From: Pseudomonas kilonensis
Lineage (GTDB): Bacteria > Pseudomonadota > Gammaproteobacteria > Pseudomonadales > Pseudomonadaceae
Assembly (NCBI RefSeq): GCF_001269885.1
Contig: NZ_LHVH01000034.1
Coordinates: forward strand, 124,001 to 188,000
Reading direction: 5' to 3'
Length of the DNA: 64,000 nt
The position numbers were made by a program, and so were the translations under genes. Below, piece by piece: positions 1 through 7,848 of this stretch; positions within the stretch are counted from its first letter, which is position 1, and each line of letters opens with the position of its first letter. The notes below the pieces were generated by a model. That model was not told the DNA's origin. It did not search any database and saw only the letters and a list, made by a program, of their open reading frames with translations.

Positions 1-25
1 TCGTTGATCTCCAGAGTCCCCAGCC

Positions 26-1165
26 ATGCCCCTGCTCGACAGCCCCTTCGCCCAACTCGACCTGATCCGCCAACCCGAACAGCAGAACGAACCACTGCAA
101 GCCTTCGATGCGGCCGACGAGTACCTGCTCGCGTACCTGGCCGAACAACAGCCGAGCGCACAGACTCGGGTCCTGGTACTCAATGACGGCTTCGGCGCCC
201 TGGCGGCCAGTCTGGCGGACAACGTCCTGGTGACCAGCAGCGGTGACTCCTTCCTGGCGTTGCAGGCGCTGGAGAAAAACCTGGTGCGCAATGGCCGATC
301 CTTCGATGCAGTGCCGACGCTGCCCGCCAGCGAGCCACTGACCGGCCCGTTCGATCGCGTCCTGATCAAAGTACCGAAAACCCTGGCCTTGCTGGAGGAA
401 CAGCTGATTCGCCTGCAAGGCCAACTGGCGCCAGGCGCCCAGGTGATTGCCGGGGCCATGATCAAGCACCTGCCCCGGGCCGCTGGCGATTTGTTGGAGC
501 GGTATATCGGCCCGGTGCAGGCCTCCCTGGCGGTGAAAAAAGCGCGGCTGTTGATTGCCACGCCACAACCCGGCTCTTCACAAGGCAGTGCGCCGATCGT
601 ATCGCCCTACCCCACGCGTTACTGGTTGGACGAGCCAAAGATCGAGCTGCTCAACCACGCCAACGTGTTCTGCCGCGAAGGCCTGGACATCGGCACCCGT
701 GCGTTCCTGCCACATCTGCCGAAAAACCTCGGGACGGCCCGGGTCGCGGACCTGGGGTGCGGCAACGGCGTGCTGGCCATCGCCAGCGCGCTGCAAAACC
801 CCGAGGCCCATTACACCCTGGTGGACGAGTCGTATATGGCCGTGCAATCGGCCGCCGAGAATTGGCGTGCAGCCCTGGGCGAACGCGAAGTGACCCTGCG
901 GGCCGGTGATGGCCTGGCCGGACAAGAGGCGCAGTCACTGGATGTGGTGCTGTGCAATCCACCCTTCCACCAGCAGCAAGTGGTGGGCGATTTCCTCGCC
1001 TGGCGGATGTTCCAGCAGGCTCGCGAAGCGCTGGTGGTGGGCGGCGCGCTGTACATCGTCGGCAACCGGCACCTGGGTTACCACAGCAAACTGGCGCGGT
1101 TGTTCCGCGGTGTCGAGCAAGTGGCCGCCACGCCGAAATTCGTGATCCTCAAAGCCCGCAAATAA
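26..1165 (+). CDS. rlmG: 23S rRNA (guanine-N2)-methyltransferase RlmG
   Basis: The 379-residue protein matches RlmG, which methylates the N2 of G1835 in 23S rRNA with SAM in the cytoplasm. It has the two-lobe layout of the RlmG/RsmC group: a degenerate N-terminal methyltransferase-like half, then a catalytic C-terminal half with the SAM loop VADLGCGNGVLAI near residue 240 and the N2-guanine motif NPPFHQ near residue 312. Length is normal for the family. The ATG at 26 is the first in-frame start, although only 25 bases of upstream sequence are visible. It is a single gene, separated by a REP element from the convergent oxidase operon. Confidence 0.93.
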   Translation: MPLLDSPFAQLDLIRQPEQQNEPLQAFDAADEYLLAYLAEQQPSAQTRVLVLNDGFGALAASLADNVLVTSSGDSFLALQALEKNLVRNGRSFDAVPTLPASEPLTGPFDRVLIKVPKTLALLEEQLIRLQGQLAPGAQVIAGAMIKHLPRAAGDLLERYIGPVQASLAVKKARLLIATPQPGSSQGSAPIVSPYPTRYWLDEPKIELLNHANVFCREGLDIGTRAFLPHLPKNLGTARVADLGCGNGVLAIASALQNPEAHYTLVDESYMAVQSAAENWRAALGEREVTLRAGDGLAGQEAQSLDVVLCNPPFHQQQVVGDFLAWRMFQQAREALVVGGALYIVGNRHLGYHSKLARLFRGVEQVAATPKFVILKARK

Positions 1166-1170
1166 ATCGT

Positions 1171-1258
1171 CTGTGGGAGCAAAGCTGGCTCGCGATGCAA
1201 GCACCTCGGCTCCTGCGAGACCGCAGTGTCCTCATCGCGAGCAAGCTCGCTCCCACAG
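1171..1258. repeat. REP element pair (Pseudomonas GTGGGAGC type)
   Basis: Inverted pair whose ends read CTGTGGGAGC and GCTCCCACAG, with TCGCGA motifs inside. It lies just after the rlmG stop, between convergent genes, where such hairpins often act as transcript ends. Confidence 0.9.
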
Positions 1259-1263
1259 GGACA

Positions 1264-1428
1264 TCAGTGAGTGGTCAGGCCCGCGGCATTCATGAACATC
1301 CGCATCAGGCTGGCGACGATGAACAGCGCCAGCACACTGCCGGCCCAGATCAGCGCCAGCCAGCCGAGCCGCTGCCAGAATGGCTTGCGCTCAGCGGCCT
1401 CGATGTCTTTCAAGTCAGGTTTGGCCAT
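1264..1428 (-). CDS. DUF2474 small membrane protein of the Cio oxidase
   Basis: Fifty-four residues with a charged, cytoplasmic-looking N-terminus and one hydrophobic helix at about residues 22-44. This matches the DUF2474 family, encoded directly after cyanide-insensitive oxidase genes and thought to be a small accessory subunit comparable in position to CydX. The ATG at 1428 lies 11 bases beyond the cioB stop, so it is the third gene of the operon. An upstream in-frame reading runs into cioB but has no ribosome site. The assignment rests on size, the single helix and position; the exact role in the oxidase is inferred. Confidence 0.8.
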   Translation of the reverse strand: MAKPDLKDIEAAERKPFWQRLGWLALIWAGSVLALFIVASLMRMFMNAAGLTTH

Positions 1429-1439
1429 GCTCGACGCCC

Positions 1440-2447
1440 TCAATGGTAGCCGTCGTCGTGGGTCACCTTGCCGCGGAACACGTAGTAGCTCCAGAAGGTG
1501 TACACCAGGATCAACGGAATGATGAACAGTGTGCCGACCAGCATGAAACCCTGGCTCTGGGGCGGTGACGAGGCGTCCCAGATCGAGATGGACGGCGGCA
1601 CGATGTTCGGCCACAGGCTGATGCCCAAGCCGCTGTAGCCGAGGAAGATCAGCACCAGGGTCAGGATGAAGGGCGTGTAGTTGGCATTGCGCGCCACCGC
1701 GCGGAACAAGCCGTACATCGTCACCAGCACCAGGATCGGCACCGGCAGGAACCAGAACAGGTTCGGCAGGGTGAACCAGCGGGCCGCGATGTCCGCATGG
1801 GCCAGCGGCGTCCAGATGCTGACAATACCGATCACCGCCAGCACCACGAACGCCAGCGGCCGGGCCAGGTCATGCATCTGCTCTTGCAACTTGCCCTCGG
1901 TCTTCATGATCAGCCAGGTGCAGCCGAGCAATGCGTAGGCCGCGATCAACGCCAGGCCACAGAACATCGTGAATGGCGTGAACCAGTCCAGGGAGCCGCC
2001 GGCGAACTGGCGATTGACCACCTCGAAGCCGTCGATGAACGCCCCCAGCGCCACACCCTGGAAGAAGGTGGCCGTCAGCGAACCGCCAATGAATGCCTTG
2101 TCCCAGAGGTGACGCTTCTCAGCCTTGGCCTTGAAGCGGAACTCGAAGGCCACGCCGCGGAAGATCAGGCCGATGAGCATCAGGATCAACGGCAGGTACA
2201 GCGCCGAAAGCACCACCGAGTAGGCCAGCGGAAACGCTCCGAACAGCCCGGCACCGCCCAGCACCAGCCAGGTTTCGTTACCGTCCCAGACCGGGGCCAC
2301 AGTGTTCATCATCACGTCGCGGTCGCGCTCGCCCTTGACGAAGGGGAAGAGAATGCCGATCCCCAGGTCGAAGCCGTCCATGATCACGTACATCATGATG
2401 CCGAAGATGATGACCACGGCCCAGATCAGCGGAAGATCAATACCCAT
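1440..2447 (-). CDS. cioB: Cyanide-insensitive quinol oxidase subunit II
   Basis: A 335-residue polytopic protein of the CydB/CioB family, subunit II of a bd-type quinol oxidase in the inner membrane. It opens with the family pattern IDLPLIWAVVIIFGIMMYVIMD followed by GFDLGIG, keeps GNETWLVLGGAGLFGAFP near residue 55, and has eight or nine hydrophobic segments. With CioA it oxidises ubiquinol and reduces oxygen to water without pumping protons. It follows cioA after only three bases, so the two are translated from one transcript. Subunit II holds the structural partner of the haem subunit and binds no essential haem in this family. Confidence 0.94.
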   Translation of the reverse strand: MGIDLPLIWAVVIIFGIMMYVIMDGFDLGIGILFPFVKGERDRDVMMNTVAPVWDGNETWLVLGGAGLFGAFPLAYSVVLSALYLPLILMLIGLIFRGVAFEFRFKAKAEKRHLWDKAFIGGSLTATFFQGVALGAFIDGFEVVNRQFAGGSLDWFTPFTMFCGLALIAAYALLGCTWLIMKTEGKLQEQMHDLARPLAFVVLAVIGIVSIWTPLAHADIAARWFTLPNLFWFLPVPILVLVTMYGLFRAVARNANYTPFILTLVLIFLGYSGLGISLWPNIVPPSISIWDASSPPQSQGFMLVGTLFIIPLILVYTFWSYYVFRGKVTHDDGYH

Positions 2448-2450
2448 GAT

Positions 2451-3887
2451 TCAATTCCCCTTGTTCGAGCGTTCGTTATGGTCCATGTCGTCGCCGTCAT
2501 CGGCGGCCGACAATGGCCGGGCCGGCGTGCGTTTCTGGCCCGGGCCACCATCGCTCGGCTCGGCTTCGTGGGCCTCCGGCCCCTTGCGCACCAGGCGCAT
2601 CATGTAGCTCAGGCCCGCACCGAACAGTGCGAAATACACCACGACGAACAGCACCAGGGTGATGCTCATCTGGGCGAAGCTGTGGCCGGACGAAGCATCG
2701 GCCGTGCGCATCAGGCCATAGACCACCCAGGGCTGGCGGCCGATCTCCGTGGTAAACCAGCCAGCCAGGATCGCGATCAGCCCGGACGGCCCCATCCACA
2801 GCACCATGTAGAGGAACGGCCGGGATTGATAGATCCGATCGTTGCGGCGCAGCCACAGGCTGCACAGGCCGGTGAAAATCATCAGCAGCCCAAGGCCGAC
2901 CATGACCCGGAACGACCAGAACACGATGGTCGAGTTCGGTCGGTCCTCAGGCGGGAACTCCTTGAGGGCCGGCACCTGCTTGTCCAGGCTGTGGGTCAGG
3001 ATCAGGCTGCCCAGGTAAGGAATTTCCACGGCGTATTTGGTTTTTTCCGCCTTCATGTCGGGCCAGCCGAACAGGATCAGCGGGGTCGGTTCATTGCCGA
3101 CGTTTTCCCAGTGGCCCTCGATGGCGGCGATTTTCGCCGGTTGATGCTTGAGGGTGTTCAGGCCATGGAAGTCGCCGATGACCGCCTGTATCGGCGCCAC
3201 CAGCAAGGCCATCCACATCGCCATCGACAGCATCCGGCGGATGGCTGGGTTGTCACGGCCACGCAGCAAATGCCAGGCTGCCGACGAGCCGACGAAGAAC
3301 GCCGTGGCGACAAACGCGGCGGTGGACATGTGCAGCAATCGATAAGGAAACGAGGGGTTGAACACCACCGCCAGCCAGTCCACCGGGATCACCCGGCCGT
3401 CGATGATTTCGTAGCCCTGGGGGGTCTGCATCCAGCTGTTGGAGGACAGGATCCAGAAGGTCGAGATCAGGGTGCCGATCGCCACCATGACCGTGGAAAA
3501 GAAATGCAGGCCGCGGCCGACGCGATTCCAGCCGAACAGCATCACGCCCAGGAAACCCGCCTCGAGGAAGAACGCCGTGAGCACCTCGTAGGTCAGCAAC
3601 GGCCCGGTCACCGCACCGGCGAAGTCCGAGAAACGACTCCAGTTGGTCCCGAACTGATAGGCCATGACCAACCCGGACACCACCCCCATGCCGAAGTTGA
3701 CGGCAAATATCTTCGACCAGAAGTGGTACAGGTCGCGGTAGGTGTCATCGCGGGTCTTGAGCCACAAGCCTTCGAGTACCGCCAGGTAACTCGCCAGACC
3801 AATGGTGATGGCCGGGAACAGGATGTGGAACGAGATGGTGAACGCGAACTGGATTCGGGCGAGATCGAGCGCCTCCAAACCGAACAT
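2451..3887 (-). CDS. cioA: Cyanide-insensitive quinol oxidase subunit I
   Basis: The 478-residue protein is subunit I of a bd-type terminal oxidase. It starts MFGLEALDLARIQFAFTISFH, where His21 matches the conserved haem b595 ligand, and it carries the block GWFTTEIGRQPW near residue 395 that marks all CydA-type subunits. The quinol-binding Q loop is short, as in the CioA branch and unlike E. coli CydA, which supports calling it cyanide-insensitive. The start at 3887 has a good AGAGGAAG ribosome site. A 14-bp ANR/FNR-type box lies about 157 bases upstream. The hydrophilic C-terminal tail is longer than usual and rich in Pro, Gly and Asp. Confidence 0.95.
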   Translation of the reverse strand: MFGLEALDLARIQFAFTISFHILFPAITIGLASYLAVLEGLWLKTRDDTYRDLYHFWSKIFAVNFGMGVVSGLVMAYQFGTNWSRFSDFAGAVTGPLLTYEVLTAFFLEAGFLGVMLFGWNRVGRGLHFFSTVMVAIGTLISTFWILSSNSWMQTPQGYEIIDGRVIPVDWLAVVFNPSFPYRLLHMSTAAFVATAFFVGSSAAWHLLRGRDNPAIRRMLSMAMWMALLVAPIQAVIGDFHGLNTLKHQPAKIAAIEGHWENVGNEPTPLILFGWPDMKAEKTKYAVEIPYLGSLILTHSLDKQVPALKEFPPEDRPNSTIVFWSFRVMVGLGLLMIFTGLCSLWLRRNDRIYQSRPFLYMVLWMGPSGLIAILAGWFTTEIGRQPWVVYGLMRTADASSGHSFAQMSITLVLFVVVYFALFGAGLSYMMRLVRKGPEAHEAEPSDGGPGQKRTPARPLSAADDGDDMDHNERSNKGN

Positions 3888-4043
3888 AAGTCTTCCTCTG
3901 TCAGGTAAAACCGGCTGCGGGCGGGGCCTGCATCACTATCCCCAGGGATATGGAGTGCGATGCTTTTCAAATCGTTCTTTTTTAAAACCGTCACAACGCA
4001 GGACTCTGGCCGGATGGCCACCAGCCCAACGCCTCGAGAGGTA

Positions 4044-4057
4044 TTGACCTGGATCAA
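4044..4057 (-). promoter_or_regulatory. ANR/FNR-type box upstream of cioA
   Basis: TTGACctggATCAA matches the FNR/ANR consensus TTGAT-N4-ATCAA at nine of ten fixed positions. It is the only such site noticed between cioA and the divergent MFS gene, about 157 bases from the cioA start. ANR is known to repress cioAB at low oxygen in P. aeruginosa, so the same control is likely here. Confidence 0.65.
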
Positions 4058-4152
4058 GCAATGTTCAAAGAGTAGCCGCATTCTCGTCGATGAACGGCGT
4101 GGTCGTTTGTCGCGTGACAGGTTGTCTCAGGGCTGGCTGAGGCGAAGGGATG

Positions 4153-4239
4153 TGTGGGAGCAAGGCTTGCCCGCGATACAGGCAATGCGGTCTTTCTGAA
4201 ATCGAGTCGCGTCCATCGCGGGCAAGCCTTGCTCCCACA
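4153..4239. repeat. REP element pair
   Basis: Inverted pair TGTGGGAGC...GCTCCCACA with the GGCTTGCCCGCGAT variant core. It occupies the middle of the 490-base gap between cioA and the MFS gene. The rest of the gap holds the ANR box and no convincing small gene. Confidence 0.9.
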
Positions 4240-4377
4240 AAGGGATAAATCCCCTCGCCACAAAAAAACGGTGCGATGTGGAAGATCGATGCTTGGCTAA
4301 CTATTTTTCCAGCCACCGCAACTTCCAGTTACAGCTCGGTGATAATCTCGATGCCTTCATCACCGGACCCGTCATAG

Positions 4378-5616
4378 ATGCCCAGCCAAGCGCCGCTGCT
4401 GCTCCGTCACCACCGTCCCTTCATCGCCTTCTGGCTGGCCCGGATATTCACCGCCAGCGGCTTCCAGATGCTCACCGTGGCCATCGGCTGGAACCTCTAT
4501 CAACTGACCGGCAACGTCCTGGACCTTGGCCTGGTGGGGTTGGTGGAGTTTGCCCCGCGCGTGCTGTTCATGCTCCACACCGGGCATGTGGCCGACCGCT
4601 ATGACCGGCGCAAGGTGGCGGCCATCTGCCAGTCATTGCAGGCGATGATTGCCCTGGCGCTGGTGATCGGCAGCGCCACTGACAACGTCACGCGGGAAAT
4701 GATCTTCATCCTCGCCTTCCTGCTGGGCGCCGCCCGCTCCTTCGAAATGCCCACCACCCAGGCGCTGCTGCCGAGCATCGTGCCGGCTGCGCTGTTTCCC
4801 CGTGCCGTGGCCGCCGCGCAATCGGCCCAGCAGTCGGCCACCATCGTCGCCCCGGCGCTCGGCGGCTTGCTCTACGCCTTTGGCAGTGTCTGGGTCTACG
4901 GGCCGACGGTGCTGCTTTACCTCATCGCCTGCGGCCTGATGCTCAACCTGCCCGCCCGGCAGACGCCGCTGAACAAAGGCAAGGCGACCCTGGATTCGTT
5001 GCTCGCCGGGATTCGCTTCATCCGCAGTCGCCCGGACATTCTCGGGGCGATCTCCCTGGACCTGTTCGCGGTGTTGCTCGGCGGCGCGACGGCGCTGCTG
5101 CCGGTGTTCGCCAAGGACATCCTGCTCACCGGCCCGTGGGGCCTGGGCCTGTTGCGCTCGGCACCGGCGGTCGGGGCCTTGCTGATGTCGCTGTGGCTGG
5201 CGCGGTTTGCCGTGGAGCGCAAGGTCGGCCGGGTGATGTTCACGGCGGTGGGCGTGTTCGGCGTCGCCACCATTGCATTCGGCCTCTCCACTTCGTTCTG
5301 GTTTTCCCTGGCGGTGCTGGTGGTGCTGGGCGCGGCGGACATGATCAGCATGGTGATCCGTGCCTCCTTCGTACAACTGGAAACACCGGATGAAATGCGC
5401 GGCCGGGTCAGCGCGGTGAACGGGTTGTTCATCGGTGCCTCGAACCAGTTGGGCGAGTTCGAGTCCGGCCTCACCGCCCACTGGTTCGGCACCGTGCCGG
5501 CGGTGGTCATGGGCGGCGTCGGCACGCTGCTGGTCACCGGAACCTGGATCAAACTGTTCCCGACCCTGGCCAACCGTGACCGGATGCACGAACCGGTGGA
5601 TGAAGCAAAAGCCTAG
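4378..5616 (+). CDS. MFS transporter, MFS_3 (EntS-like) type
   Basis: A 412-residue protein with about twelve hydrophobic helices and the MFS motif A, GHVADRYDRRKV, between helices 2 and 3 near residues 62-73. The overall pattern resembles the MFS_3 group that includes the enterobactin exporter EntS, so export of a small metabolite is more likely than uptake, but no substrate can be read from the sequence. The gene stands alone and its end overlaps by four bases the end of a decayed oxidoreductase remnant on the other strand. The start ATG opens MPSQAPLLLRHHRPFIAFW, typical of this group. Confidence 0.85.
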   Translation: MPSQAPLLLRHHRPFIAFWLARIFTASGFQMLTVAIGWNLYQLTGNVLDLGLVGLVEFAPRVLFMLHTGHVADRYDRRKVAAICQSLQAMIALALVIGSATDNVTREMIFILAFLLGAARSFEMPTTQALLPSIVPAALFPRAVAAAQSAQQSATIVAPALGGLLYAFGSVWVYGPTVLLYLIACGLMLNLPARQTPLNKGKATLDSLLAGIRFIRSRPDILGAISLDLFAVLLGGATALLPVFAKDILLTGPWGLGLLRSAPAVGALLMSLWLARFAVERKVGRVMFTAVGVFGVATIAFGLSTSFWFSLAVLVVLGAADMISMVIRASFVQLETPDEMRGRVSAVNGLFIGASNQLGEFESGLTAHWFGTVPAVVMGGVGTLLVTGTWIKLFPTLANRDRMHEPVDEAKA

Positions 5617-5828
5617 AGCAGCTTGTCGAGGGTGATCGGGAAATCCCGCACCCGTTTGCCGGTGGCGTGATAGATCGCGTTGGCCACCCGATTGACCTTC
5701 ACGGAACCCAAGTCTTCATCTACCAATACCTCGACGAACACCGCCGAGTGGGTGGCGGTGGCGTAGGCCTGGCGCTTTTCGTCCGGCTCAGCAGTGGCAA
5801 CCGCAAGAGACACAGATTTTCCTGGCAT
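5613..5828 (-). pseudogene. Remnant of a xanthine dehydrogenase/aldehyde oxidase-type molybdenum subunit
   Basis: A 71-codon open stretch joins two distant parts of one protein family. Residues about 29-48 (HSAVFVEVLVDEDLGSVKVN) match an internal strand region of molybdopterin-binding subunits of the PaoC/XDH family, and residues 49-71 (ANAIYHATGKRVRDFPITLD, then KLL) match the extreme C-terminus of the same family. The full protein is over 700 residues, so several hundred internal residues and the whole N-terminus are gone, with the reading frame kept across the seam near 5686. No molybdenum cofactor ligand remains. It is almost certainly non-functional. Its upstream end abuts the palindromes of the toxin-antitoxin promoter. 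Confidence 0.8.
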
Positions 5829-5877
5829 GTGCGGTATCTATGTACCGCACCGAGTGTAATGTATCGCATTACACTCG
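5829..5877 (+). promoter_or_regulatory. Two adjacent palindromes, probable HigA operator
   Basis: GTGCGGTA (5829-5836) is mirrored by TACCGCAC (5843-5850) across six bases. Directly beside it CGAGTGTAATG (5851-5861) is mirrored by CATTACACTCG (5867-5877) across five bases. The second ends five bases before the higB start. The GTAATG...CATTAC core is the form expected for an Xre-type antitoxin operator, so autoregulation by HigA is inferred. Confidence 0.7.
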
Positions 5878-5882
5878 ATTCC

Positions 5883-6161
5883 ATGATTAAATCCTTCCAG
5901 CACAAAGGCCTCAGGCTCTTTTATGAGACGGGGTCGACCCGTGGTATCCGGGCGGACCACGGGAAACGCCTGGCCCGCATGCTCCAGTTCATGGACAGGG
6001 CGCAGGTCGCCAACGACTTGGATATTCCCGGATGGCGATTGCATCCGCTCAAGGGTGAGCTGGATGGATACTGGTCGCTGGGGGTTTCGGGGAACTGGCG
6101 GGTTATTTTTCGTTTCATCGGGTCCGATATCGAACTGGTCGATTATCTGGACTACCACTGA
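5883..6161 (+). CDS. higB: RelE/ParE-superfamily toxin, HigB type
   Basis: The 92-residue protein matches the HigB branch of the RelE/ParE fold. The C-terminal half has the hallmark run PGWRLHPLKGELDGYWSLGV followed by SGNWRVIFRF and ends VDYLDYH, as in typical HigB toxins, which cut mRNA on the ribosome. The ATG at 5883 gives the normal family length; reading further upstream would run through the palindromic operator. The antitoxin gene follows after 15 bases. The toxin-first order is characteristic of HigBA. All core residues of the family run are present, so the toxin appears intact. Confidence 0.9.
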   Translation: MIKSFQHKGLRLFYETGSTRGIRADHGKRLARMLQFMDRAQVANDLDIPGWRLHPLKGELDGYWSLGVSGNWRVIFRFIGSDIELVDYLDYH

Positions 6162-6176
6162 TCAGGAGGCTGGAAC

Positions 6177-6464
6177 ATGCCCATGCACAATCCGCCACAC
6201 CCTGGCGAAACCTTGCGGCTGGACGTGTTGCCCGAGCTGGGCATCACGGTCACCGAACTGGCGCGACACCTGGGCTTCGCCCGGCCTCATCTCTCCCGGG
6301 TATTGCATGGTCATGCGCCCATCAGCCCCGATCTGGCCGTGCGCCTGGAGCGTGCCGGGATCGGCAAGGCCAGGGTCTGGCTGGGCGTCCAGACCGATTA
6401 CGATTTGTGGCAAGCCGAGCAGCGCGTGCAGCCTGTGATCGAGCCGTTCCCACAACACGCTTGA
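6177..6464 (+). CDS. higA: HigA-family antitoxin (Xre HTH)
   Basis: A 95-residue helix-turn-helix protein of the HigA/VapI family: HPGETLRLDVLPELGITVTE at residues 8-27, then the recognition helix region ARPHLSRVLHGHAPISPDLA. It neutralises HigB and should repress its own promoter through the palindromes at 5829-5877. An AGGAGG site at 6164-6169, seven bases before the ATG, fixes the start at 6177 rather than the second Met at 6183. It forms a two-gene operon with higB. Confidence 0.92.
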   Translation: MPMHNPPHPGETLRLDVLPELGITVTELARHLGFARPHLSRVLHGHAPISPDLAVRLERAGIGKARVWLGVQTDYDLWQAEQRVQPVIEPFPQHA

Positions 6465-6470
6465 TGTCCG

Positions 6471-7037
6471 TCAGGCCAGCAACTCCGCCGCCACCACACT
6501 CCTCACGCCCTTGCCACTGAGTTGTTCCACCAGCGTCAAGGCAAACGCCAGGGCGGCGGCCGAACCCTGGGCGGTGATGCAGTTGCCATCCACCACCACG
6601 GGTTGATCGACGAAGCTGCACCCGGACAACTGCTGGCTGACGGCGGGCAGGCAGGTCATGCGCCGTTGGCGCAGGACGCCAAAGGCCTGTAGCGCCAGGG
6701 CCGGGGCTTCGGCGATGGCGGCGAAAAACCGTCCGGTGGCGGCCTGGCCCTTGATCAGTTGTTGCAGCGGCTGATGGGCCGCCAAGTGTTGGGCGCCGAT
6801 GATGCCGCCCGGCAGGACGACCAGGTCGAAGTCCTGCACGAGCACGTCCACCAGCATGCCATCGGCCGTCAGGCGCGTGCCGCGGGCGCAGGTGAGCATC
6901 CGTCGCCCTTCGATGCTCGCCACCACGGTTTCGATCTGCGCTCGACGCAGCACATCGATCAGGGTGACCGTCTGCAAGTCGTCGACACCCTCGGCGACGA
7001 CTATCAGGGCTCGGGGGATCTTGGTTCCTGGAATCAT
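6471..7037 (-). CDS. DJ-1/PfpI-family protein lacking the nucleophile cysteine
   Basis: A 188-residue protein of the DJ-1/YajL fold. The N-terminal strand and turn VVAEGVDDLQTVT contain the conserved Glu16, and PGGIIGAQHL matches the family Gly-rich turn. At the nucleophile elbow, where DJ-1 and YajL have AAIC, this protein reads AAIAEAP, so the cysteine is replaced by Ala109. Glyoxalase or deglycase activity through that cysteine is therefore not expected, although binding or chaperone roles remain possible. The start at 7037 has a GGAGAGAG site; a longer reading to 7118 would run back through a repeat. It ends six bases from the higA stop, facing it. Confidence 0.8.
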   Translation of the reverse strand: MIPGTKIPRALIVVAEGVDDLQTVTLIDVLRRAQIETVVASIEGRRMLTCARGTRLTADGMLVDVLVQDFDLVVLPGGIIGAQHLAAHQPLQQLIKGQAATGRFFAAIAEAPALALQAFGVLRQRRMTCLPAVSQQLSGCSFVDQPVVVDGNCITAQGSAAALAFALTLVEQLSGKGVRSVVAAELLA

Positions 7038-7068
7038 GGGCGCTCTCTCCACTGGCTGATACCTGTAG

Positions 7069-7166
7069 TGTAGGAGCTGCCGAAGGCTGCGATCTTTTGA
7101 TAGGCGCTTGAGATTCAAGCGTCAGAGGGAAAGATCGCAGCCTCGCTTCGCTCGACAGCTCCTACA
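7069..7166. repeat. Inverted repeat, TGTAGGAGCTG family
   Basis: Ends TGTAGGAGCTG...CAGCTCCTACA, with inner arms GCTGCGATCTTT and AAGATCGCAGC. The same element recurs at 33644-33749 and 57512-57628. It is distinct from the GTGGGAGC REP family and forms a long hairpin between genes. Confidence 0.85.
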
Positions 7167-7188
7167 CAGCCCCTACATGGGACAGCGG

Positions 7189-7644
7189 TTATTTGATGTA
7201 CAGCTGGGTCGACATCCGGTTGCCCGGTGCGTTGATCGAGATGTTGCTGAAGCTGAAGGTGCCCTCTTGCTTGCCCTTCAGGTCGAAGATGTACACATAG
7301 CCAACGACCTTGGTCCGCACGGAGCAGTCGTTAAGGTTGCCGTTACTGTACGCACACACGGGCGAGCGGGTGCCGTCGACTTCAAAGCCGTCCAGGATGA
7401 CATGGGGCTGACGGCCATAACCGACCTCCAGCACGTAGACCTTGATATTCGGGCCACTGTGGTCGCAACGCGTCTGTGCCTGCCCCGGGACGATGTCCTC
7501 GAAGCCACAGGCCGGCGACTCGACCTTGAGCACCTTGACCTCGCTCAAGGGCGGTGCCGACGCGGCATTGGCGGCCTGGCCGGACAACCACCAACCCAGC
7601 ATGCAACCCACCGCCGCCAGCAGCTTTTTATTCATGCAATACAT
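7189..7644 (-). CDS. Secreted DUF4879-type protein
   Basis: A 151-residue protein with a Sec signal peptide (MNKKLLAAVGCMLGWWLSGQ, cut after AANA-type residues near 28). The mature part resembles the DUF4879 family found in pseudomonads and Bacillus YolA: an opening APPLSEVKVLKVESPACGFE, an internal CDHSGPN, and the closing FSFSNISINAPGNRMSTQLY. Four cysteines in the mature part (CGFED, RCDHS, VCAYS, DCSV) could form two disulfides. Function is unknown. A GGGAGG site five bases before 7644 favours that start over the ATG at 7635. It is a single gene divergent from the purine permease. Confidence 0.7.
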   Translation of the reverse strand: MYCMNKKLLAAVGCMLGWWLSGQAANAASAPPLSEVKVLKVESPACGFEDIVPGQAQTRCDHSGPNIKVYVLEVGYGRQPHVILDGFEVDGTRSPVCAYSNGNLNDCSVRTKVVGYVYIFDLKGKQEGTFSFSNISINAPGNRMSTQLYIK

Positions 7645-7848
7645 AGAGACCTCCCGGAACCGCGCGCAGTATGGCCCACTTGGCGCGTTGGCAAAACATC
7701 GACGACGATCGCAGCCACAACGCTACGCTGCTGGTATGATGCGCGGCTTTTTCCGACCCGCAGAAAATTCCCGGGCGCCGCTGGCGACCTGTGCTTTGCT
7801 GTTGAGGTCGATACATTCACGGCGCCGGGCGCGCCACGGGGAGCAGAC

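Noticed and set aside
1797..3908. Very long plus-strand open stretch (703 codons) opposite cioAB
   Set aside because: It is the antisense of two well-conserved membrane proteins; its His/Gln/Arg-rich composition is typical of a shadow frame in GC-rich DNA.
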